Source of the DNA: an uncultured Erysipelotrichaceae bacterium
Lineage (GTDB): Bacteria > Bacillota_I > Bacilli_A > Erysipelotrichales > Erysipelotrichaceae
Assembly: GCA_902803275.1 (NCBI GenBank)
Contig: CADCPE010000249.1
Coordinates: 1-6,108, forward strand
Length of the DNA: 6,108 bases
Reading direction: 5' to 3'
Both the position numbers and the translations under genes were made by a program. Of the stretch, positions 1 to 5,687 are shown piece after piece. A model generated the notes under the pieces. It made no database searches, was not told where the DNA came from, and saw only the letters and a program-made list of their open reading frames with translations. Each line of letters starts with the position of its first letter. Position 1 is the first letter of the stretch.

Positions 1-411
1 ATGCTTGAACATATAAACATGCTGATAGAGGGCAAATCCATTGAGAAGCCGACTTATGATTATACTGTGCATAACCGTTCAGATGTTACCGAGATTATGC
101 ACCCAAGTGATGTTCTGATCATTGAAGGCCTTTTTGCCTTGTACACACCACAGATCAGAGAACTTGAAGATATCAAGATCTTCGTCGATACACCGGCAGA
201 TGTAAGATTTATCAGAAGACTTAAAAGGGATGTCAAGGAAAGAGGCCGTACTGTCGATTCGATCATCGATCAGTATCTGACTACAGTAAAACCGATGCAT
301 GATCAGTTTATTGAGCCGACCAAGCAATATGCAGACATCATCATTCCTCAGGGCAAATCCAACGTTGTGGCTATCGACCTGCTTAAGACCAAGATAAATA
401 GTATAATCTAG
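1..411 (+). CDS. udk: Uridine kinase, C-terminal part (5' end outside window)
   Basis: Uridine kinase phosphorylates uridine and cytidine to UMP and CMP in the cytoplasmic pyrimidine salvage pathway. The 136 visible residues match the C-terminal two-thirds of the Udk family: the YDYTVHNRS substrate-binding stretch, the IIEGLFAL strand, the IFVDTPADVRFIRRLKRD segment with the lid arginines, the ERGRTVDSII helix, and the QYLTTVKPMHDQFIEPTK signature. The family is usually 205-215 residues and opens with a GxxGSGKT P-loop, which is not seen, so about 70-75 N-terminal residues lie upstream of the window. The ATG at position 1 aligns inside the protein, in the segment before the GKSIEKP loop, and is not a real start. 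The stop is TAG at 409-411, 36 bp before greA. The udk-greA neighbourhood is also known from Bacillus subtilis, so co-transcription with greA is likely. Confidence 0.95.
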   Translation: MLEHINMLIEGKSIEKPTYDYTVHNRSDVTEIMHPSDVLIIEGLFALYTPQIRELEDIKIFVDTPADVRFIRRLKRDVKERGRTVDSIIDQYLTTVKPMHDQFIEPTKQYADIIIPQGKSNVVAIDLLKTKINSII

Positions 412-437
412 GCAAAATGATATATAATATTTGAGTT

Positions 438-442
438 GGAGG
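438..442 (+). promoter_or_regulatory. Ribosome binding site of greA (GGAGG)
   Basis: GGAGG lies 5 nt before ATG 448. An in-frame TTG at 436 would extend the protein by four residues, but that TTG overlaps the Shine-Dalgarno sequence itself. The site therefore decides for ATG 448 as the start. Confidence 0.85.
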
Positions 443-447
443 ACATT

Positions 448-915
448 ATGGAAGAGAAATTTTATGTGACCGAAGAAGGTTTGAACGACCTTAAAAAAGA
501 GCTGGAAACTCTTATACATGTAACAAGAGAAGAAGTCATCGAAGAACTCAAGGCTGCCCGTGCTCAGGGTGACCTTTCAGAAAATGCCGATTATGATGCC
601 GCCAGAGATCATCAGGCCAAGGTTGAGGCCAGGATCAAGGAACTTGAGCATCAGATCAAGAATGCCGAGATCATTTCTAATGACAAGAGAAGATCCAGCT
701 TTGTCAGGATCGGTTCTACAGTAGAGATTCAGGAACTTGACACCATGAACAAGCTTACATACAAGATCGTCGGTTCTGTTGAAGCAGACCCGCTTAACGG
801 TCTGCTGTCAAATGTGACTCCGCTTGCGGAAGCCATCATGGATCATAAGGTAAACGATGTATGTACTGTTACAGTAGATTCACCGTATGATGTCAAGATT
901 CTGAAGATCAGTTAA
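448..915 (+). CDS. greA: Transcription elongation factor GreA
   Basis: GreA binds the secondary channel of RNA polymerase and stimulates cleavage of backtracked RNA so that stalled complexes resume elongation. The 155-residue product has the usual family length (about 155-160). Residues 1-75 form the antiparallel coiled coil; its tip carries the QGDLSENADYDAARD motif, with the acidic pair Asp42 and Glu45 that corresponds to the metal-coordinating Asp41 and Glu44 of E. coli GreA. Residues from about 80 to 155 form the FKBP-like C-terminal domain (IGSTVEIQELD, later TPLAEAIM and YDVKILKIS). The usual SPLGRALIG segment is modified to TPLAEAIMD, a modest divergence. The start at 448 is supported by a GGAGG site 5 nt upstream. 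The gene follows udk by 36 bp and is closed by an intrinsic terminator at 941-969. Confidence 0.96.
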   Translation: MEEKFYVTEEGLNDLKKELETLIHVTREEVIEELKAARAQGDLSENADYDAARDHQAKVEARIKELEHQIKNAEIISNDKRRSSFVRIGSTVEIQELDTMNKLTYKIVGSVEADPLNGLLSNVTPLAEAIMDHKVNDVCTVTVDSPYDVKILKIS

Positions 916-925
916 GGAATTTACA

Positions 926-931
926 TATAAT
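926..931 (+). promoter_or_regulatory. Possible -10 element (TATAAT) upstream of the 970 gene
   Basis: A perfect TATAAT hexamer lies in the greA downstream spacer. The best upstream partner is poor (CTGAAG at 901-906, 3 of 6 matches, 19 bp spacer) and no TGn extension is present. It is listed because a terminator separates greA from the next gene, which therefore needs either read-through or its own promoter. Initiation here would begin near 937-939, just before the hairpin at 941. The support is weak. Confidence 0.22.
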
Positions 932-940
932 TCGTCTAAT

Positions 941-969
941 AATGAGTAGGAGGACCTGCTCATTTTTTT
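941..969 (+). terminator. Intrinsic terminator after greA
   Basis: AATGAG (941-946), a T (947) and AGG (948-950) pair with CCT (955-957), a G (958, T-G wobble) and CTCATT (959-964) around the four-base loop AGGA. A run of seven T (963-969) follows directly. This is a good Rho-independent terminator 25 bp after the greA stop. The hairpin contains AGGAGG (948-953), and the T run is followed at once by the ATG of the next gene. Confidence 0.85.
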
Positions 970-1611
970 ATGAAAAAATTCATTATCATTATTTTTGTTT
1001 TATCTGTCTTTATTGTTTTATCCTACCGATATCTGAAAAACAGTGTGGATGAAAAGAAGACATATATCCTATCTATCACTTCAAAACCGCTGATATACCG
1101 CAAAAAGAAACTGGAGATAGAAGACATCGATTCATTTGAATTCGATGAGTTTTTCAGCATTCTTTCAAATAATGAATACCAGTTTAAATACAGCTTTACA
1201 GATGAAAACATCCTGATCTCTCTTAATAGCGAGAGATTCAGCTATCCCTATACGATAAAAGAGAAAGAAAAAGAAATAATAACCGAATACATAATCAGGG
1301 AAGTATATGTAAACAGTATTTCTGAAGGAAATAACGATAGTCAGATACAGGAAGCATCTTACCATTCATCTGAAGGGATAAATAATTCTTTTGAGTATGA
1401 AGCAGAGTATTTCAATCTTCTGAACAGTTCACTTTCATTTGAAAAAGGAACTGATATTTCCGTCATTATAAACTCCATTCAAAGCAATATAGATACCAAT
1501 AAGAGGATATCGATCGATTACTCATTGCTTAATCCAAATGATGAAGGTGAATATCCTGTTTATATCTACTCTGATGACGATAACAAACAGATCATCATCA
1601 AAATTATTTAG
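970..1611 (+). CDS. Membrane-anchored exported protein of unknown function
   Basis: I do not recognise this gene. The 213-residue product starts with MKK and a strongly hydrophobic stretch (residues 4-18, Ile/Val/Phe-rich) followed by YRYLKN. This looks like an uncleaved signal anchor, or a signal peptide without an obvious AxA site, placing the rest outside the cell. Residues 31-112 are rich in Lys, Glu, Ile and Tyr; residues 115-145 form a polar Ser/Asn/Glu-rich linker. Residues 156-213 (KGTDISVIINSI, then EGEYPVYIYSDDDN, then an Ile-rich last strand) resemble the Ig-like DUF5011-type repeats of Firmicutes surface proteins, in which a GxYxVxYxxxDxxGN core is typical; this is inference from pattern. 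No cysteines are present. Ile codons are split about evenly between ATC, ATA and ATT, unlike the ATC-rich neighbours. The start is chosen because the hydrophobic segment begins there, but the nearest AGGAGG (948-953) is 16 nt away and inside the terminator hairpin. The thioester protein gene follows after 44 bp, suggesting co-expression. Confidence 0.75.
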   Translation: MKKFIIIIFVLSVFIVLSYRYLKNSVDEKKTYILSITSKPLIYRKKKLEIEDIDSFEFDEFFSILSNNEYQFKYSFTDENILISLNSERFSYPYTIKEKEKEIITEYIIREVYVNSISEGNNDSQIQEASYHSSEGINNSFEYEAEYFNLLNSSLSFEKGTDISVIINSIQSNIDTNKRISIDYSLLNPNDEGEYPVYIYSDDDNKQIIIKII

Positions 1612-1653
1612 GAAAAAGTAATTTTTCGGCTCATAAAGTATAGAGGGCTGAAA
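1612..1653 (+). promoter_or_regulatory. Two mutually exclusive small hairpins in the leader of the thioester-protein gene
   Basis: Between the 970 gene and the 1656 start, GAAAAA (1612-1617) can pair with TTTTTC (1622-1627) around a GTAA loop. TTTCGGC (1624-1630) can pair with GCTGAAA (1647-1653), one G-T pair, around a 16-nt loop. They share 1624-1627, so only one can form fully. The second would partly cover the likely ribosome binding site AGAGGG (1642-1647). Both are weak, and a regulatory role is only a possibility. Confidence 0.25.
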
Positions 1654-1655
1654 TT

Positions 1656-3461
1656 ATGAAAAAAATATTCACTATCCTGTCAGTATTGACTTTGCTTATC
1701 CTTCCTTATCAGCTTAAAGCTGAAGCAGATCCTGAAGACATGAGCGTCTTCAGGATCGCGATTCTTCTGCAGCATTGCGATCAGTCAGATCAGATCAAGG
1801 TCGTAAGACTGAAAAACACTGTCACCGGAGAAGACGCATTCTGTCTGGAACCTTACGTAAACTATAAACCGGCTTCCAATATCTACTACAAAGTCGCCGA
1901 AAACAACAAAAAGCTTTACGATCTTTATTGTGCATATGAACAGTTGGGCAAAAGCGATGATGCGTTTATTACGATCCAGCTGATGATCTGGGAAGAACTC
2001 TTTGATCAGCAGTTCACTTTTGACGGCAAGGGTGCTTCAGACTATCTTAAGCAGGAAGTTCTTGAGATACTGGAACAGGCCGAAAACGAACCTGATATCA
2101 TCAACGAAGAAGTCTACGCAGGAACAAAGCGAAGGGTGGCTGTTCCTGATCTTGATAAATACGATATAACTTCCGATGTCACAATCATTAAAGCTGATGA
2201 AGAAGGTATTACATTTGCAGTGAGCGAATATTCATCAGATATCCTGCAGATAAGACTCGAGCCCAAAAACTCAGTCCCGGAAGGAGCATTTTCCTATGTT
2301 TCAGAAAACTCACAGGATATTTATTCCTTTGAAGGAGAACATGAGAGCTTAAACAGCATACTTATCAATATCAAAGTACTGGAAGATGATCTTTCACTCA
2401 CTTACAGCAAAACCGATCCGGATGGCAATCCGATCCAGGGAGCACAGTTTACCTTGTACAGAATAGATCCTGAAGCAGAAGATATTCTCTATTTTCTCAA
2501 GTCAGGATCGCAGATAGATCTTTATGAGATGCTTACAGAAAACATTGGCACATATGATCGCAATCATCTCTCTCTGGATGTTTCAGAAAGATATTCAGTT
2601 TACATCAATGACGGGATCATCTTGACTGATGAACTGGGGTATTTTCCATTTGTGCTCAGATACAATGATAACGTCAGCAATGAAGGAAGGGTATATGTCA
2701 CCGATGATATCGATGAAGGTTTTGCTGCAGTGAATGTGGAAAAGATCAAGACCGTTGAATCTGCATATGAATCCGAGAATACCTTAAACGGTCTAAAACA
2801 TGAAAGCAGGTATTATTTCTGCGAATCCGAGCCTGAAAAAGGCTACACGTATGCAGACAAGCCGTGCAGGATCGTTGATACTTCAGATGATTCGTATCTC
2901 GAAAAACTTCATTTTATCAATGAGAGCCGTTCCTATACGCTCAAGCTCATCAAGAATAACCCTGATAGAACGATCGCTCTTAACGGTGCCTTATTCAGCC
3001 TTAAATACCGTGAAAAAGGTGAAGAAAAACAGTATATCTTCAAAACCGGAGCACTGAATATTTTTAAAGAAGACGAATACAGATATCTCATCTACAGATA
3101 CGAGGATACGAACGATTACCATGTCAGAGAATTCACAGCTGATCAGTATATCGAAGAAGGGGTTCCTTATGGAAAGTATTGCTATTACCTGAGCAACGAT
3201 ACACAGATAGATCCATCGAGAATAGATAGAGAAACGACTGTTGCCGAAGGTTCATTTTTGATCGAAGATCTTCCTTATTCAGCAGGACTGAAGCTTGAAG
3301 AACTGGAAGCTCCTAAAGGATATTTTATCGATGAAGCATCTTTTGAACTTAATGCCGATATCGGCTATTGCGATATTACTTTTACCAATTCCAGAGTCAA
3401 CACATTCGATATCATCCCCGGCAACCAGCGAAAGATCCCTAAAACATGTATAGGAGACTGA
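1656..3461 (+). CDS. Secreted thioester-domain surface protein with two SpaA/CnaB-like domains
   Basis: The predicted role is an extracellular adhesin or pilin-like protein able to bind targets covalently through an internal thioester. The 601 residues comprise a signal peptide (1-24, MKK, hydrophobic core, likely cleavage after AEA); a thioester (TED/TQXA-like) domain at about 30-165, with AFCLEP giving Cys63 and ITIQLMIWEE giving Gln108, matching the family's [YF]C and TQxxIW motifs with Thr replaced by Ile; a beta-rich linker (170-245); and two prealbumin-like SpaA/CnaB domains. Domain one (about 246-424) has Lys252 in YSKTDPDG, the GAQFTLY strand, Glu390 before the PEKGY turn, and Asn422. 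Domain two (about 426-582) has Lys433, GALFSL, Glu549 in LEELEAPKGY, and Asn578 in ITFTNSR. These fit intramolecular Lys-Asn isopeptide bonds. The end, IPKTCIGD, resembles a sortase motif with Gly changed to Cys, but no membrane helix or basic tail follows. Eight cysteines are present. The start is supported by AGAGGG 8 nt upstream. The gene overlaps comEA by 16 bp. Confidence 0.88.
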   Translation: MKKIFTILSVLTLLILPYQLKAEADPEDMSVFRIAILLQHCDQSDQIKVVRLKNTVTGEDAFCLEPYVNYKPASNIYYKVAENNKKLYDLYCAYEQLGKSDDAFITIQLMIWEELFDQQFTFDGKGASDYLKQEVLEILEQAENEPDIINEEVYAGTKRRVAVPDLDKYDITSDVTIIKADEEGITFAVSEYSSDILQIRLEPKNSVPEGAFSYVSENSQDIYSFEGEHESLNSILINIKVLEDDLSLTYSKTDPDGNPIQGAQFTLYRIDPEAEDILYFLKSGSQIDLYEMLTENIGTYDRNHLSLDVSERYSVYINDGIILTDELGYFPFVLRYNDNVSNEGRVYVTDDIDEGFAAVNVEKIKTVESAYESENTLNGLKHESRYYFCESEPEKGYTYADKPCRIVDTSDDSYLEKLHFINESRSYTLKLIKNNPDRTIALNGALFSLKYREKGEEKQYIFKTGALNIFKEDEYRYLIYRYEDTNDYHVREFTADQYIEEGVPYGKYCYYLSNDTQIDPSRIDRETTVAEGSFLIEDLPYSAGLKLEELEAPKGYFIDEASFELNADIGYCDITFTNSRVNTFDIIPGNQRKIPKTCIGD

Positions 3462-3913
3462 TAATAATATTCATTGCACTGACTGTCGTCTTTATAAACA
3501 GCATAAATATCGAAAGTGAAGATCTTAACGAAGACAGATTCATTAAAGTCGAGATAAAAGGTGAGGTAGAAAGACCCGGAATATATGAACTTAAACTCGG
3601 TTCTTCACTGCAGGATCTGTTTTTGAAAGCAGGGCTGACAAAGGATGCAGATACCTCACAGTATTCTCTGAATTCGATACTGCATAATTATCAGGTCATC
3701 GTTGTGGGAAAAACCAGAAACGATCTTATCTCGATCAATACAGCCGATTTAGATGAGCTGATCAGATTGCCTGGTATCGGCCCGGGAATCGCACAAAGGA
3801 TCATCGATTATCGCAAAACCTACGGTTCATTCAACAATCTTGAAGAGCTGAAAAACGTTAAAGGAATAGGCAATGGCAAATTCAGCAGGATCAAAGAATA
3901 TATCTGTCTTTAG
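3446..3913 (+). CDS. comEA: ComEA, membrane-anchored DNA receptor for competence (compact form)
   Basis: ComEA binds incoming double-stranded DNA outside the membrane and hands it to the ComEC channel. The 155-residue product has an N-terminal membrane anchor (MYRR then residues 5-18, LIIIFIALTVVFIN), an SLBB domain at about 33-88 (IKVEIKGEVERPGIYEL, then a GSSLQDLFLKAG helix), and a ComEA-type helix-hairpin-helix domain at 94-155. The latter has the family signature ISINTADLDELIRLPGIGPG, AQRIIDYR, YGSFNNLEEL, VKGIG, with HhH turns at 110-114 and 139-142. B. subtilis ComEA is near 205 residues; here the linker between the SLBB and HhH domains is almost gone. The start ATG lies inside the end of the thioester-protein gene (16 bp overlap) and lacks a good upstream ribosome binding site, so translational coupling is likely. 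The gene overlaps comEC by 41 bp, and comEB is missing between them. Confidence 0.95.
   Translation: MYRRLIIIFIALTVVFINSINIESEDLNEDRFIKVEIKGEVERPGIYELKLGSSLQDLFLKAGLTKDADTSQYSLNSILHNYQVIVVGKTRNDLISINTADLDELIRLPGIGPGIAQRIIDYRKTYGSFNNLEELKNVKGIGNGKFSRIKEYICL
3452..3456 (+). promoter_or_regulatory. AGGAG element inside the start region of comEA
   Basis: AGGAG lies just after the comEA ATG (3446) and just before the TGA of the upstream gene (3459-3461). It is the only strong Shine-Dalgarno-like sequence in the junction. It could retain terminating ribosomes for re-initiation at ATG 3446, or serve a non-standard ATA start at 3464 in the same frame. Upstream of ATG 3446 only AAAGATC (3431-3437) is visible. 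The role is uncertain. Confidence 0.35.
3862..3865 (+). promoter_or_regulatory. Ribosome binding site of comEC (AGGA)
   Basis: AAAGGA, core AGGA, lies 7 nt before ATG 3873, inside the comEA coding sequence where it encodes the VKGIG turn. It supports the ATG 3873 start. The next in-frame alternative, GTG 3915, has no comparable site and would leave less room before the first membrane segment. Confidence 0.55.
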
Positions 3914-5687
3914 AGTGACAATCGCGTTATGCCTGTCACTTTATTTTCATAATATCTGCATCTATCTGCTGATTGCTTTTTTCCTTCTGTCTTTTACTTA
4001 TAAAGAAACACTTCTTTATCTGGTCCTTCTGGGATCGGCTTTGCTGTTTTTTAAGCTTATCAGCGATTTTGTGCCATACGGAATCGTTGAATTCAGAAAC
4101 TACAACTACTATATAGTCGATAAGCTTTTCTATAAAGTCGCTTTATATACCGATAGAACACTAAGCAAAGGAGATATCATCAGCTGTTCCGGATTTGAGA
4201 AATGCACCGATATCTCCCTGCTGAAGAAAAACATCATGTTTACAGGATCTGATCATTCTTTAGAATGTTCCTTTATTCCCAGAATGCTTATAGAAAAACA
4301 GCTGAACAATCTCTCTGAACCGGCATCCGCAGCGGCCTTGAAGATCCTTTATAACCAGTACATCGACGATGAAAGTCTCAACTTCAACATCGGCTATGGT
4401 CTTTACTCATATTACTTTCTTGACTATCTGAGAAAAAAGAATCCCACATGCTGTATTATTGCGCTCATTCTGATATCGCTTCTGTTTTCTTTTGAAGCCA
4501 AATTCCTGCTATTGCTTATTGACTGTCTTTTTTCAAAAAAGGATAAAACAGTCATCCTGACATGCAAGATCCTTTTTATCTGCATATACAACTTTTCACT
4601 TATTTATAATTATTCGATCCTGCTGCCTGTTCTGTTTTCCTTTATCAGGATGTTTGCGAGAAAATATGACTTTTCGATCTATCTTCTGTTGATAGAATCC
4701 TTGTTCTTCAAAGAAATCGATCTGATTGAAACGCTCTTTTTCAGTTTTCTGATCAAGATAAAGATCCTTTTCTATATCTTAAGCATGATAACGATTCTCT
4801 TGCCTTATCTTCAGAACATATATCTTTTTCTGATCAGAGCATATTCAGCGATTTGCGGTTTATCCATTCCCATAAGAGGATCGGTTTCCTTGATCAGTAT
4901 CGCTTTATTCCTGTTTCTGAACAGGATATTCACTTTCAACAGATTTCTTCAGATGGCGCTTCTTTGTGTGCTGATAATTAGTCCCTTGAATCAGCCGCTC
5001 ATGAACGTCTGTTTCATCGATGTGGGGCAGGGTGATTCGGCTTTGATAAGATATCCTTTTTCCGGGAATTGCGTACTTATCGATACCGGTTCAAAGTTCA
5101 ACTATCACAAATTGAGAAAAACACTTTTTTCAAAGGGTATCTATAAAATAGATTACCTGATCATCAGTCACGATGATGAAGATCATAACGGCAATATCGA
5201 CAATCTCATGGAGGATTTTAAAATAGAACAGATCATCTTAACCGGAAAGGATTTCAGTTTCAGAAACATAAACTATCATCATCTTGATCTGGGCAAGTAT
5301 GAGGAAGATAATGACAATTCTCTTGTCTATCATATAAAGATCGATGATTATGATTTTCTTTTCACCGGAGACCTTTCCAAGAAAGTGGAAAACAGGATAT
5401 ACGAGAGATACGGACCGCTTAAAATCGATTTTCTTAAAGTCTCCCATCATGGTTCCTATACCGGTACAAGCCCTTATCTGATCGGCAATATCCTTCCTGA
5501 ATATGCGATCATTTCAACAAACGGAAAGTATGATCATCCAAGCGATGAAACGATCGAAACTCTAAACAGCTATTTGGTCAGATACTTTATCACAAAGAAC
5601 AGCGGGAATGTCGATATATATTTTTCCAGACTGCTGGATTTTATAAAAACCGGTCATAATGATTTTGTTATAATTAATAAGAAATGA
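3873..5687 (+). CDS. comEC: ComEC/Rec2-family DNA uptake channel with C-terminal metallo-beta-lactamase domain
   Basis: ComEC forms the membrane channel that imports single-stranded transforming DNA; its MBL-fold domain is proposed to degrade the non-transported strand. The 604 residues start with hydrophobic segments (about 16-65), an OB-fold-like stretch (about 75-135, with LYTDRTLSKGDIISCSG), and then a multi-pass membrane region (about 192-370). The MBL domain follows from about 377: DVGQGDS (383-389), the metal-binding HDDEDH (433-438), TGD (498-500) and SHHGS (524-528). All the expected MBL metal-site motifs are visible, so this domain looks catalytically competent. B. subtilis ComEC is about 776 residues; this one is shortened mainly in the membrane region. 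The SGLH motif usual in the competence domain is not found; the best positional match is GYGLYS at 174-179, without His. ATG 3873 is chosen for its AGGA site. The gene overlaps comEA by 41 bp and holA by 4 bp. Confidence 0.94.
   Translation: MANSAGSKNISVFRVTIALCLSLYFHNICIYLLIAFFLLSFTYKETLLYLVLLGSALLFFKLISDFVPYGIVEFRNYNYYIVDKLFYKVALYTDRTLSKGDIISCSGFEKCTDISLLKKNIMFTGSDHSLECSFIPRMLIEKQLNNLSEPASAAALKILYNQYIDDESLNFNIGYGLYSYYFLDYLRKKNPTCCIIALILISLLFSFEAKFLLLLIDCLFSKKDKTVILTCKILFICIYNFSLIYNYSILLPVLFSFIRMFARKYDFSIYLLLIESLFFKEIDLIETLFFSFLIKIKILFYILSMITILLPYLQNIYLFLIRAYSAICGLSIPIRGSVSLISIALFLFLNRIFTFNRFLQMALLCVLIISPLNQPLMNVCFIDVGQGDSALIRYPFSGNCVLIDTGSKFNYHKLRKTLFSKGIYKIDYLIISHDDEDHNGNIDNLMEDFKIEQIILTGKDFSFRNINYHHLDLGKYEEDNDNSLVYHIKIDDYDFLFTGDLSKKVENRIYERYGPLKIDFLKVSHHGSYTGTSPYLIGNILPEYAIISTNGKYDHPSDETIETLNSYLVRYFITKNSGNVDIYFSRLLDFIKTGHNDFVIINKK

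Noticed and set aside
400..430. Promoter for greA from TATAAT at 402-407 or 423-428
   Set aside because: Neither hexamer has a recognisable -35 at 16-18 bp, and AT-rich spacers give such matches by chance. Co-transcription with udk explains greA expression.
79..519. Minus-strand open frame of 146 codons across udk and greA
   Set aside because: It lies antisense to two clear conserved genes and spans their junction; its translation has no recognisable family features.
2800..3057. Plus-strand 85-codon frame inside the thioester-protein gene
   Set aside because: It is fully contained in a well-supported gene in another frame, with no ribosome binding site and a low-complexity Ser/Arg/Ile composition.
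3429..3500. Programmed -1 frameshift joining the thioester protein to the comEA frame, which would supply a hydrophobic tail after IPKT
   Set aside because: The comEA frame has a TAA at 3440-3442, so the shift would have to occur between 3441 and the TGA at 3459. No slippery heptamer of the X XXY YYZ type is present there, and the downstream frame is a normal ComEA anchor.
5238..5450. Minus-strand 70-codon frame inside comEC
   Set aside because: It is antisense to the conserved metallo-beta-lactamase motifs of ComEC and has no independent support.
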